DNA of 64,000 bases, taken from NCBI GenBank assembly GCA_001830045.1, contig MIDA01000105.1, forward strand, positions 1 to 64,000. Reading direction: 5' to 3'. Source of the stretch: Tenericutes bacterium RIFOXYA12_FULL_35_10. GTDB lineage: Bacteria > Bacillota_I > Bacilli_A > Acholeplasmatales > Acholeplasmataceae. Within the stretch, counting starts at the first letter, position 1; each line of letters begins with the position of its first letter. The notes under the pieces are model-generated. The model ran no database searches. It saw only the letters and a program-made list of their open reading frames with translations, and was not told where the DNA came from. The translations under genes and the position numbers were made by a program. Positions 18,569 to 27,059 of the stretch are shown here, in pieces.

Positions 18569-18569
18569 G

Positions 18570-19304
18570 TTATCTGACCCCCAATCCCGCATAAACGATA
18601 GCGAGTGCCATCGAGACAATCATCGATACGGGAAGTGCATAGTTTTTAAGCCATTCCCATTTATATTTTTTCATGAGATAACCTAATACCATGATGAGAA
18701 CTGCAGATGTAGCGAATACAATTAATCCTAAAACAGAAATATAAGGGTCTTCACCTTCAGGTGTTTTAGGTGCTAAGATATAACCCGCAAACGCTGAAAT
18801 CATCCCAATGAATAATGCATCCATCATGATTTGATTCCATGTTTGATCTTTTTCTCGCATTTTTTTCATACCCAAACTCATTTTCTTAAAGAAAAATGGA
18901 ATGATAATGAGTGGAGGTAGGCATCCTAAGGTCATCACCCAAACTGCAGTAATCACCATTTCAGTTGTGAGTGTATCACCGATTTGACGACCAAAGACAC
19001 CGTTGATCACATTAATCGCTGCTGGAAGTTCATAGGTCACAGCACCTAGGGTTGCTAAGCGCCATCCAGCAATCATTGAGCCAAAAATTTTAGTTAATGC
19101 AACCAAACCAATTAAAATTGCAACGCTTGGAGCAAGCGAAAATACCATCGATGATGAGATGGTTTGATTGATTTGTTCCTTAGAGAAACCAAGTTCAATC
19201 GCTCTCTTTTTCGCTTTGAGTAATGCATAAACGGATTGTGTTAAGACATAAAGAAAAATGATACTCATCAAACTATAAACCCACCATGAGTTTAAGAAAG
19301 CCAT
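18570..19304 (-). CDS. DUF5058 family integral membrane protein
   Basis: The product has 244 residues with about six membrane helices. The SSSMVFSLAPSVAILIGLVAL and GWRLATLGAVTYELPAA segments are, from memory, typical of the DUF5058 family, whose function is not established. AAGGGTGAT precedes the ATG. It is the first gene of the operon with a second membrane protein and an M20 peptidase, so a two-part transporter for the product or substrate of the peptidase is a reasonable guess. A TATAAT (minus strand, 19338-19333) lies upstream but has no good -35 box. Confidence 0.7.
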   Translation of the reverse strand: MAFLNSWWVYSLMSIIFLYVLTQSVYALLKAKKRAIELGFSKEQINQTISSSMVFSLAPSVAILIGLVALTKIFGSMIAGWRLATLGAVTYELPAAINVINGVFGRQIGDTLTTEMVITAVWVMTLGCLPPLIIIPFFFKKMSLGMKKMREKDQTWNQIMMDALFIGMISAFAGYILAPKTPEGEDPYISVLGLIVFATSAVLIMVLGYLMKKYKWEWLKNYALPVSMIVSMALAIVYAGLGVR

Positions 19305-19353
19305 AAAATCACCCTTTCGTCATATTAATCTTATTATATAAGAAAAATAAGGA

Positions 19354-19382
19354 TTGTGTTTCATTAAAACGGGTGTTATAGT
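19354..19382 (+). promoter_or_regulatory. Candidate promoter of nitroreductase gene
   Basis: TTGTGT (19354-19359), 17 bases, TATAGT (19377-19382), about 22 bases upstream of the ATG at 19405. Confidence 0.5.
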
Positions 19383-19404
19383 GAAATTAAAGAGGTGATG
19401 CATC

Positions 19405-20235
19405 ATGAAAGGTGCTATATATGACCGTATTTCTGTAAGAACCTATTTAAAGCGAAAATTGATTAAGTTAGAAAAAGAGATGCTAAACGATCTCGTTGAT
19501 GAACTTGATCAACTAGATGGACCTTTTGGACATAAACTACGCTTTTTTGTCCATCATCAAGATGGCAATCTCGATGATGAAGCCAAACGCATTGGAACGT
19601 ATGGGTTTATCAAAAACGCACCCAGTTTTATGGGTGCAGTTGTTAAAAATGAGTTTTCTGGTATTATCGATTTTGGTTATATCTTTGAGCACGCTATTCT
19701 ATTATTAACAAAAAAAGGATATGGTACATGTTGGTTAGCAGGTTCTTTTGATCGTCATGCATTTGATGATAAAATCTCTAATGATGAGGTGATTCCAGCC
19801 ATATCTCCCATAGGAATACCTGAAGATCACATGTCACTGAGGGAAAGAGCGATTAGACTTGCGATTAAAGCGAACAGAAGAAAATCATTTGAAGAGATGT
19901 TTTACATCGGTGATATCAGTCATCCACTAAAAGAAGGTTCTCATCATGTTTTAGAAGATGCATTAAAGCTTGTTCAGCTCGCACCATCTGCATCTAATAA
20001 ACAACCTTGGAGAATCATTATTGAAAACAAAAATGTGCATTTCTATTTAGAAAGAACGCCCAACTATAATGCGACTAGAACGTTTGTAACACAAGCATTG
20101 GATATAGGGATTGCGATGAAACATTTTGAAGTTGGACTTACATCATCTAACATCTCATTTACGCTTAAACGAACACCTTATCCAGCACCCACAACGTTTG
20201 AATATATCACGACATATCAACTTGATATTAAATAA
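19405..20235 (+). CDS. Nitroreductase family protein
   Basis: The product has 276 residues. IYDRISVRTYLKRKL at the N-terminus and LAPSASNKQPWRIIIE at about 191-206 are the two FMN-contacting motifs of the nitroreductase superfamily. The order and length fit the putative 'TM nitroreductase' group seen in many anaerobes. Such proteins use FMN and NAD(P)H to reduce nitro compounds, quinones or unknown substrates; the physiological substrate here is unknown. AGAGGTGAT precedes the ATG. It stands alone between divergent and convergent neighbours. Confidence 0.85.
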   Translation: MKGAIYDRISVRTYLKRKLIKLEKEMLNDLVDELDQLDGPFGHKLRFFVHHQDGNLDDEAKRIGTYGFIKNAPSFMGAVVKNEFSGIIDFGYIFEHAILLLTKKGYGTCWLAGSFDRHAFDDKISNDEVIPAISPIGIPEDHMSLRERAIRLAIKANRRKSFEEMFYIGDISHPLKEGSHHVLEDALKLVQLAPSASNKQPWRIIIENKNVHFYLERTPNYNATRTFVTQALDIGIAMKHFEVGLTSSNISFTLKRTPYPAPTTFEYITTYQLDIK

Positions 20236-20236
20236 A

Positions 20237-20262
20237 AAAACGGCTTGAATAAGCCGTTTTCG
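20237..20262. terminator. Bidirectional terminator between nitroreductase and PPi-PFK genes
   Basis: AAAACGGCTT (20237-20246), loop GAAT, AAGCCGTTTT (20251-20260). A-rich on one side and T-rich on the other, so it can stop transcription from both sides. Confidence 0.9.
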
Positions 20263-20270
20263 TTTATCAT

Positions 20271-21515
20271 TTACTTTTTAGCAACTCTAATTTTCTTAAG
20301 TTTAGCAAACTGTGGAAGACCGTCAACGAGTTTCGCTTTTGCATCGCCTTGAATTAAAGGAAGTGCATAGTCAACATAATCTTGAGTTAACCCTTTTCCT
20401 TCTGGTAAAATCCATTCAAGTGGTACTTTTTGTTCGGTGTTAGCAGCAAGCTTTAATGGAAGTAGAACATATTTCATCTTGTATGGATTTGAAGAGACTC
20501 TCTTAAATCCAACCATCTTATCTGTTGTTCCACGAACTGCAGCTTGAACAGCTTTTTTACCTGCATTGAATGCTTCTTCAACGTCAACTTTAGATGCTAA
20601 ATGCGCAGCAGATCTTTGGATGAGTGAGAACTCAATAGCTCTAACTTTGACATCAATACGGTTAGCGATTTGTTCAGCTAAAACTTGTGCAGTTCCACCT
20701 AATTGCGCATGACCGAATGCATCTCTTTTTAATTCTTGATACATTTCTGGAATGTATTTACCTTCTTTGGTTTTAATACCTTCAGAAACAGCAACAATGA
20801 CTTTTCCTTTTTTGTTTAAGTTTTCTTCAACAGCACTAAAGAATTGTTCGATGTCAAATGGAACTTCTGGAAGATAAATTAAATCTGGACCTTGACCTTT
20901 GTATTGTGCAAGTGCAGCTGCAGCGGTTAACCAACCTGCATTTCTACCCATGACTTCAACAATAGTTACTTGTTTTGTATCATAAACGGTTGCATCATGA
21001 TAAAGTTCCATAAATGTGGTCGCAACATATTTTGCTGCTGAGGCATATCCTGGAGAGTGATCCGTTGCATTTAAATCATTATCAATGGTCTTTGGTACAC
21101 CCATGACGTTACAATCATAACCGGATTTCTTAAAGAATTTAGAAATCTTGTTACATGTATCCATCGAATCATTACCACCATTGTAGAAGAAGTAACGGAT
21201 GTTATACTTCTTGAAGACTTCGAGGAGTCTTTCATATTCACTTGGATCTTTCTTTGGATCTTTTAATTTAAAACGTACGGATCCAATGGCTGAAGATGGT
21301 GTATGCTTTAAACGCATGAGTTCTTCTAAATCTTCTTGTCCGATATCGTAGAAATCTTCGTTTAAGACACCTTTGATGCCGTGAACAGCACCGTATACGG
21401 CTGTGATGTTTTCTTGTTTTAACGCTTCAATGAAAACACCGGCAGCACTTGAGTTAATAACGCTTGTAGGACCACCTGATTGGCCAAGGAGCGCTGCTCC
21501 AACTAAATTTTTCAT
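20271..21515 (-). CDS. Pyrophosphate-dependent 6-phosphofructokinase
   Basis: This 414-residue enzyme phosphorylates fructose 6-phosphate in the cytosol. LLGQSGGPTSVINSS is the N-terminal phosphoryl-donor loop. GGND (113-116) stands where ATP enzymes have GGDG, and PKTIDND (141-147) has K142 where ATP enzymes have Gly. The bulky D/K pair at these positions is the established signature of PPi as donor; N115 instead of the second D-type residue should be noted. D145 would be the catalytic base. The PPi enzyme is reversible, so it can serve glycolysis and gluconeogenesis. It is transcribed away from an ATP-type PFK gene, with which it shares a 190-base promoter region. Confidence 0.88.
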   Translation of the reverse strand: MKNLVGAALLGQSGGPTSVINSSAAGVFIEALKQENITAVYGAVHGIKGVLNEDFYDIGQEDLEELMRLKHTPSSAIGSVRFKLKDPKKDPSEYERLLEVFKKYNIRYFFYNGGNDSMDTCNKISKFFKKSGYDCNVMGVPKTIDNDLNATDHSPGYASAAKYVATTFMELYHDATVYDTKQVTIVEVMGRNAGWLTAAAALAQYKGQGPDLIYLPEVPFDIEQFFSAVEENLNKKGKVIVAVSEGIKTKEGKYIPEMYQELKRDAFGHAQLGGTAQVLAEQIANRIDVKVRAIEFSLIQRSAAHLASKVDVEEAFNAGKKAVQAAVRGTTDKMVGFKRVSSNPYKMKYVLLPLKLAANTEQKVPLEWILPEGKGLTQDYVDYALPLIQGDAKAKLVDGLPQFAKLKKIRVAKK

Positions 21516-21556
21516 TTCATCACCATTTTTCTATGTTTTTTTGTTTTCCACATGAC

Positions 21557-21565
21557 ATTTTACCA
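21557..21565 (-). promoter_or_regulatory. Candidate extended -10 promoter of PPi-PFK gene
   Basis: On the minus strand TGGTAAAAT, an extended -10 element, about 42 bases upstream of the ATG. The -35 region is weak. Confidence 0.4.
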
Positions 21566-21637
21566 CAAATCTACGATTTACAAAGGTTTCTATGCACTAA
21601 ATCGTTTTCATAATTTACCAAAATGGTTTGGAGCTAC

Positions 21638-21664
21638 TGTTATACTCGCGCGTTATGTTATAAT
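21638..21664 (+). promoter_or_regulatory. Candidate promoter region of pfkA
   Basis: TATAAT at 21659-21664 and, slightly upstream, an extended -10 TGTTATACT at 21638-21646. Neither has a strong -35 box. Which one is used cannot be decided by eye. Confidence 0.45.
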
Positions 21665-21705
21665 AAGTTTGCAAGTACGTTTTTTTATGTATGGGAGTTG
21701 AAAAA

Positions 21706-22656
21706 ATGAAAATCGGCGTATTAACATCAGGCGGAGATGCACCAGGAATGAACGCTGCGATTCGTGCAGTTGTCAGAGCTGGGACGATGTATGGACATGA
21801 AATTTATGGCATTAAAGACGGTTATCAAGGCATGATTGATGACAACATTGTTTTACTGACTCACCAAAGTGTTTCTGGGATGTTAAATCTTGGAGGAACT
21901 TTTTTAGGAACCTCAAGAGCTCCTAAGTTTTTAGAAGAAGATGTACGTCAAAAAGCGATTGACAATTTAAAGTCAAGAGGTATTGAAGCACTGATTGTCA
22001 TCGGTGGTGATGGGACTTATCGTGGTGCGATGGATTTATCGAAGATGGGGGTCAAGACGATTGGTCTACCTGGCACGATTGATAACGACATTGCAGGTAC
22101 TGATTTTACGATCGGATTTCATACAGCAGTGGAAACGATTGTTGATGCAATCGACAAACTCAGAGACACATCGACTTCACATCAACGTTGTTCCATTGTT
22201 GAAGTGATGGGAAGACATTGTGGTGATTTAGCACTTTTTGCAGGAATTTGCGGTGGTGCTGAATTTATCATCACACCTGAACATCCGATGAACAAAGATG
22301 AAATTATCGATCGACTTAAAAAACATAAAAAAGAAGGACGTCGTCACGCCATCATTGTGATTACTGAAAATATATTGAATGTTCACGATTTTGCAAATGA
22401 GATTACAGAAAGATCTGGATTTGCCTCACGTGCTACAGTCTTAGGCTATATTCAACGCGGAGGTTCTCCATGTCCTGAAGATCGTATCATGGGTTCTCGC
22501 ATGGGAACATATGCCGTTGAACTCTTAAATGATGATATTTATGGTGTTTGCGTAGGTATCAGAGATTCAAGAATGGTTCATTTGCCTTTCTCCAACGTTG
22601 TTGGAATGAAGAGACCTAAGAATGAACTCTATAATCTGGTTAAAAAGGTTTCATAA
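21706..22656 (+). CDS. pfkA: ATP-dependent 6-phosphofructokinase
   Basis: The product has 316 residues, the usual length of bacterial PfkA. MKIGVLTSGGDAPGMNAAIR opens with the ATP-binding loop. GGDGT (100-104) and PGTIDND (122-128) carry glycine at both donor-selecting positions, so ATP is the expected donor; D126 would be the catalytic base. MGRHCGDLA and RGGSPCPEDR complete the sugar-phosphate site. The start at 21706 is chosen over the ATG at 21691 because GGGAG lies eight bases before it and homologues begin MKIGVLTSGGDA. It is followed 54 bases later by ppdK and probably co-transcribed with it. Confidence 0.95.
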   Translation: MKIGVLTSGGDAPGMNAAIRAVVRAGTMYGHEIYGIKDGYQGMIDDNIVLLTHQSVSGMLNLGGTFLGTSRAPKFLEEDVRQKAIDNLKSRGIEALIVIGGDGTYRGAMDLSKMGVKTIGLPGTIDNDIAGTDFTIGFHTAVETIVDAIDKLRDTSTSHQRCSIVEVMGRHCGDLALFAGICGGAEFIITPEHPMNKDEIIDRLKKHKKEGRRHAIIVITENILNVHDFANEITERSGFASRATVLGYIQRGGSPCPEDRIMGSRMGTYAVELLNDDIYGVCVGIRDSRMVHLPFSNVVGMKRPKNELYNLVKKVS

Positions 22657-22671
22657 AAATAAGAAATCATA

Positions 22672-22677
22672 TATAAT
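22672..22677 (+). promoter_or_regulatory. Possible internal -10 box before ppdK
   Basis: TATAAT at 22672-22677 with a poor -35 candidate (TTTCAT at 22649-22654) 17 bases before it. No terminator separates pfkA and ppdK, so this would be an extra promoter inside the operon. Confidence 0.4.
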
Positions 22678-22710
22678 AAAAATGATAAAAAGTTAAGAAA
22701 GGATATGACT

Positions 22711-25338
22711 ATGACTAAATACGTCTATTTATTTAAAGAAGGCAACGCAACCATGAAGAACCTTCTTGGCGGTAAAGGTGCGAACTTAGCGGAAATGACA
22801 TCCCTTGGTATGCCCGTTCCTCAAGGTTTTACTGTCACAACTGAAGCATGTAATGACTACTATCGTCGTAAAAAGGTGATTGCTCCTGAAATCATCGAAC
22901 AAATTATTGATGCTTTAGCAAAAACTGAAAAAGAAGCAGGTAAGAAATTCGGAGATCCAAACGATCCATTCCTAGTTTCTGTACGCTCTGGTGCGAGAGC
23001 ATCGATGCCAGGGATGATGGATACCATCTTAAACCTTGGTTTAAACAACATTGCTGTTGAAGGTTTAGCAAAATTAACCAACAACCCACGTTTTGCGTAT
23101 GACTCTTACCGTCGTTTTATTCAAATGTTTGCTGATGTCGTTATGGAAATCGATAAGAGCAACTTTGAAGAATTATTAGAAGAAATGAAGCACAAGAAAG
23201 GTGTTGAATTAGACACTGAACTTGATGCTAACGATTTAAAGAAACTTGTTGGTGAATTCTTAGTGAAATACCAAGAATTAAAAGGTGAACCTTTCCCACA
23301 AGATCCAAAAGAACAATTAATTGGCGCGATCACAGCCGTTTTCAGATCATGGGACAACCCACGTGCGAACACTTACCGCAGATTAAACCACATTCCATAC
23401 GAATGGGGTACAGCGGTTAACGTTCAAGGCATGGTGTTTGGTAACATGGGTGAAGATTCTGGTACAGGTGTTGCCTTCTCTAGAAACCCTTCAACCGGTG
23501 AAAACGAATTATATGGTGAATACTTATTTAACGCACAAGGTGAAGACGTTGTTGCGGGTATTCGTACACCAAAACCTATTTCTGAATTAAAGAAAGACAA
23601 TGCTGCTTTATACCAAGAATTCTTTGATACTGCAAAGAAACTTGAAGCACATTATCGTGACATGCAAGATATGGAGTTCACCATTGAACGTGGTAAGCTT
23701 TACATGTTACAAACACGTAATGGTAAGCGTACTGCACAAGCAGCTCTTAAGATTGCGATCGACTTAGTTAAAGAAGGCGTTTTATCTGAAAAAGAAGCTG
23801 TGTTAAAAGTTGAACCAGCACAATTAGACGCTTTATTACACCCACAATTCAATCCAGCTGCGTTAAAGAAAGCTAGAGTCATTACAACAGGTTTAAATGC
23901 ATCTCCAGGTGCTGCAACCGGTCGTGTGGTATTCACTGCTGAACGTGCGAAAGAATTGAAGAAACAAGATGGTCTTCCCGTGATTTTAGTTCGTCAAGAA
24001 ACATCACCTGAAGATATCGAAGGTATGATCGTTGCATCAGGTATTTTAACATCACGTGGTGGTATGACATCACACGCTGCCGTTGTTGCACGTGGTATGG
24101 GTACATGCTGTGTTGCTGGTGCTGGTGCCGTTCATGTCAATGAAAAGAAAAAGACTTTTGAAATCAATGGCGAAACATTTAAAGAAGGCGATTGGATTTC
24201 ATTAGATGGTTCTACAGGTAAAGTTTATGGTGAAAAGGTTGAAACACAAGATGCAACCGTTTCTGGCGATTTTGAAACATTAATGACATGGGCTGATAAG
24301 TTCAGAGCATTAAAGGTTAGAACAAACGCAGATACACCAAGAGACGCTAAAGTCGCTTATAACTATGGTGCTGAAGGTATTGGATTATGCCGTACAGAAC
24401 ATATGTTCTTCGAACCAGATCGTATTCCAGCTGTTCGTGAAATGATCGTAGCTAAGAATAAGGCTGAAAGAGAAAAAGCATTAGCGAAACTTCTCCCCAT
24501 GCAAAGAGAAGACTTCATCGGATTATATAAAGAGATGAAGGGTTACGCCGTGACCATCCGTTATTTGGATCCACCTCTACATGAATTCGTTCCAACTGCT
24601 GAAGATGATATTCGTGATTTAGCAAAAGAAATGGGATTAACATTTGAAGAACTTTCTAAGACAATTAATGATCTTCATGAAACAAACCCAATGTTAGGTC
24701 ACCGTGGTGTTAGACTTTCAGTCACTTACCCTGAAATTGCAGAAATGCAAACCAGAGCGGTCATTGAAGCTGCAATTCACGTGAAGAAAGAAGGACTTGA
24801 TATCACTCCAGAAATCATGATTCCTTTAGTTGGTGAAGTCAAAGAACTTCAATACGTTAAAGATATCGTTGTTGAAACTGCAGACAGAATTATTAAAGAA
24901 TCTGGTTTAGATCTTAAGTACTTAGTGGGTACGATGATTGAAATCCCAAGAGCTGCAATCACTGCAGATATCATTGCGAAAGAAGCAGAATTCTTTAGCT
25001 TTGGTACAAACGATTTAACACAAATGACCTTTGGTTTCTCAAGAGATGACGCTGGCAAGTTCTTAGGCGATTACTACGAAAAGAAGATTTTCGCTTCTGA
25101 CCCATTTGCGCATATCGACCAAACAGGTGTTGGTAAATTAATGGAAATGGCTGTTACTTTAGGTAAACAAACAAGACCTGATATTAAATTAGGTATTTGT
25201 GGTGAACACGGTGGGGACCCACTTTCAGTGGAATTCTGCCATAACATCGGTTTAACATATGTTTCATGTTCTCCATTTAGAGTGCCGATTGCAAGACTTG
25301 CAGCTGCACATGCTAACATTAAGAACCCAAGAAAATAA
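22711..25338 (+). CDS. ppdK: Pyruvate, phosphate dikinase
   Basis: This 875-residue cytosolic enzyme interconverts pyruvate, ATP and phosphate with phosphoenolpyruvate, AMP and pyrophosphate. In order there is the ATP-grasp nucleotide domain (KGANLAEM...GFTVTTEAC), the phosphohistidine domain with GGMTSHAAVVARGMG, and the PEP/pyruvate TIM barrel ending GICGEHGGDP. The catalytic histidine falls at residue 455 with this start, matching the number used for the Clostridium symbiosum enzyme. The ATG at 22711 has AAGAAAGGA at a proper distance, while the ATG six bases earlier does not. Codon use is strongly biased, as in abundant proteins. It can supply the pyrophosphate for the PPi-PFK nearby or replace pyruvate kinase for ATP yield. 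Confidence 0.97.
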   Translation: MTKYVYLFKEGNATMKNLLGGKGANLAEMTSLGMPVPQGFTVTTEACNDYYRRKKVIAPEIIEQIIDALAKTEKEAGKKFGDPNDPFLVSVRSGARASMPGMMDTILNLGLNNIAVEGLAKLTNNPRFAYDSYRRFIQMFADVVMEIDKSNFEELLEEMKHKKGVELDTELDANDLKKLVGEFLVKYQELKGEPFPQDPKEQLIGAITAVFRSWDNPRANTYRRLNHIPYEWGTAVNVQGMVFGNMGEDSGTGVAFSRNPSTGENELYGEYLFNAQGEDVVAGIRTPKPISELKKDNAALYQEFFDTAKKLEAHYRDMQDMEFTIERGKLYMLQTRNGKRTAQAALKIAIDLVKEGVLSEKEAVLKVEPAQLDALLHPQFNPAALKKARVITTGLNASPGAATGRVVFTAERAKELKKQDGLPVILVRQETSPEDIEGMIVASGILTSRGGMTSHAAVVARGMGTCCVAGAGAVHVNEKKKTFEINGETFKEGDWISLDGSTGKVYGEKVETQDATVSGDFETLMTWADKFRALKVRTNADTPRDAKVAYNYGAEGIGLCRTEHMFFEPDRIPAVREMIVAKNKAEREKALAKLLPMQREDFIGLYKEMKGYAVTIRYLDPPLHEFVPTAEDDIRDLAKEMGLTFEELSKTINDLHETNPMLGHRGVRLSVTYPEIAEMQTRAVIEAAIHVKKEGLDITPEIMIPLVGEVKELQYVKDIVVETADRIIKESGLDLKYLVGTMIEIPRAAITADIIAKEAEFFSFGTNDLTQMTFGFSRDDAGKFLGDYYEKKIFASDPFAHIDQTGVGKLMEMAVTLGKQTRPDIKLGICGEHGGDPLSVEFCHNIGLTYVSCSPFRVPIARLAAAHANIKNPRK

Positions 25339-25352
25339 GTCAATATGAAATT

Positions 25353-25380
25353 AAGCCTGACTATATGTTGGGCTTTTTTT
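25353..25380 (+). terminator. Intrinsic terminator after ppdK
   Basis: AAGCCTGAC and GTTGGGCTT form a stem (with one or two G-U pairs) around TATAT, followed by seven T residues. Confidence 0.88.
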
Positions 25381-25573
25381 ATTAGAAGAGTAGGAGACAG
25401 CTCTATATCTTCTTATACCAGGGTTCTCAGTCTGGAATTTGAATAGCAAAAAGAAGCGGGTGAACGATCATCCATAAATACATAGTTTTGTTTTCATTAA
25501 ACCACAGTTCACTAATAATTGGATAATTTAATCTACAATAATTGGAATAAAAAGATGATATAAATTGGAATAG

Positions 25574-25582
25574 TGATATAAT
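25574..25582 (+). promoter_or_regulatory. Extended -10 promoter of the ATPase gene
   Basis: TGATATAAT, a full extended -10 element, 21 bases upstream of the ATG at 25604. The -35 region is not recognisable. The rest of the 265-base gap 25339-25603 holds only the ppdK terminator and nothing else I can identify. Confidence 0.65.
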
Positions 25583-25603
25583 GAACATAGAGGTGATTAC
25601 TAA

Positions 25604-26863
25604 ATGGCTTTCATTAATTATCGTAAGAGACTTATCGAACAAGATATCGAGAATAAAATGAGATATAGTGGTGGTGTTGTTATAGAAGGTCCTAAATGGG
25701 CTGGTAAATCTACAACAGCTGCTTTATTTTCAAAAACCATCATTAAACTTCAAAATCCGATCATCAAAAAACAGTATCAAACATTAGCAACGATATCAAA
25801 AGATGAACTATTGTCGGGTGAAAAGCCAATTCTTTTTGATGAATGGCAAGAAGTTCCAGAACTATGGGATTTTATCCGATTAGATATCGATGAGCATAAG
25901 TTCAAAGGTGCATATCTGTTAACTGGTTCAACAAAAAAACAAAATTTGCCTGTTTCTCACACTGGAACAGGTAGAATAAATTCTATATATATGAGACCCA
26001 TGAGTCTTTATGAAAGTGGTGACTCAACAGGTACTGTTTCACTTAGCGCCTTATTTAAAGGTGTGAAACTAAAACCTGTAAAATCTCATATAACAATTAA
26101 TGATATTGCACAACTTATATGTCGAGGGGGTTGGCCCGGAAGTCTAGATTTAACGGTTAAAGATCAGCTGCTCGTGGCTAGAGATTTATTAGAAAGCATT
26201 ATTAAAAATGATGTCGATGAAGTAGACGGTATAAAGAAAGATAAAGAAAAAATGAGAAAACTGATAAGAAGTTATGCTAGAAATATATCAACTTTAGCCA
26301 CTAGCAAAACAATTTATCAAGATCAAAATAACGAAGGATTACTTTTGGATTATAAAACATTTGACTCCTATGTTAATGCATTACAAAGATTGTTTATCAT
26401 AGAAAATGTTAAAGCTTGGTCTCCACAAATTAGAAGTTCATCAACCATTAGAACATCAGATAAAAAACAATTTGTAGATCCATCAATTGCTGTTGCTGCA
26501 CTAGGTTTATCTGTAGAAAAGTTAAAAAATGATTTTAATACATTTGGATTTTTCTTTGAATCTATTTGCACAAGAGATATAAAAATTTATGCTCAAACAC
26601 TTGAGGGTGAAGTATATCATTACCTCGACTCATCGGGTTTAGAAATCGACTTGATTATCGAATTAAATGATGGAAATTGGGCCGCTATAGAGGTAAAAAT
26701 GGGAGAAAATGAAGTTGAAAAAGCTGCAGAAAACCTAAAAAAACTGGCGAACTTACATAAGGTTGTCAAACCCTCATTTTTAATGATACTAACAAATACT
26801 CAGTTAGGGTACCAACGACAAGATGGCGTATTCGTTATACCAATAGGTTGCCTTAAACCATAA
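25604..26863 (+). CDS. AAA-type ATPase with C-terminal DUF4143 region
   Basis: The product has 419 residues. GPKWAGKST (29-37) is the Walker A loop and ILFDEWQEVP the Walker B segment. LTGSTKK follows as a sensor-like strand. The C-terminal half, with a late YHYLDSSGLEIDLIIE...WAAIEVKMGENEV block, is the DUF4143 module, which looks like a degraded nuclease-type fold. These ATPases are common as scattered accessory genes in bacteria and archaea, and their task is unknown. AGAGGTGAT precedes the ATG. The gene is more AT-rich than its neighbours and sits alone between two terminators, which suggests horizontal arrival. No partner gene is adjacent. Confidence 0.88.
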   Translation: MAFINYRKRLIEQDIENKMRYSGGVVIEGPKWAGKSTTAALFSKTIIKLQNPIIKKQYQTLATISKDELLSGEKPILFDEWQEVPELWDFIRLDIDEHKFKGAYLLTGSTKKQNLPVSHTGTGRINSIYMRPMSLYESGDSTGTVSLSALFKGVKLKPVKSHITINDIAQLICRGGWPGSLDLTVKDQLLVARDLLESIIKNDVDEVDGIKKDKEKMRKLIRSYARNISTLATSKTIYQDQNNEGLLLDYKTFDSYVNALQRLFIIENVKAWSPQIRSSSTIRTSDKKQFVDPSIAVAALGLSVEKLKNDFNTFGFFFESICTRDIKIYAQTLEGEVYHYLDSSGLEIDLIIELNDGNWAAIEVKMGENEVEKAAENLKKLANLHKVVKPSFLMILTNTQLGYQRQDGVFVIPIGCLKP

Positions 26864-26943
26864 TAATCAATAACTTTGAATAATGATTGATAGGAATAAG
26901 AATGAAATGTGTTTTTAAAAGTAATTAACAATTTCATAATTGG

Positions 26944-26978
26944 AAAAAAAGATGAGATGATAGATCTGATCTTTTTTT
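26944..26978 (+). terminator. Intrinsic terminator after the ATPase gene
   Basis: AAAAAAAGAT (26944-26953) pairs with ATCTTTTTTT (26969-26978), with an inner AGAT/ATCT stem. The T run is part of the outer stem. Confidence 0.75.
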
Positions 26979-27003
26979 GTGAAATGATGTGAGAAATGCA
27001 AAA

Positions 27004-27021
27004 TTGTTGAAAAGTCAACAA
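27004..27021. promoter_or_regulatory. Inverted repeat, probable MarR operator
   Basis: TTGTTGA-AAAG-TCAACAA is a perfect 7-bp inverted repeat with a 4-bp centre. It covers the -35 box of the promoter for the ABC exporter operon, whose last gene encodes a MarR-type regulator. MarR proteins typically bind such 16-20 bp palindromes, so autoregulation of the operon is likely. Confidence 0.65.
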
Positions 27022-27034
27022 AAAAGAGTATCAT
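27007..27034 (+). promoter_or_regulatory. Promoter of ABC exporter-MarR operon
   Basis: TTGAAA (27007-27012), 16 bases, TATCAT (27029-27034), 26 bases upstream of the ATG at 27060. The -35 box lies within the inverted repeat at 27004-27021. Confidence 0.6.
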
Positions 27035-27059
27035 AGAAACTATGACTATGGAGGTTTCT

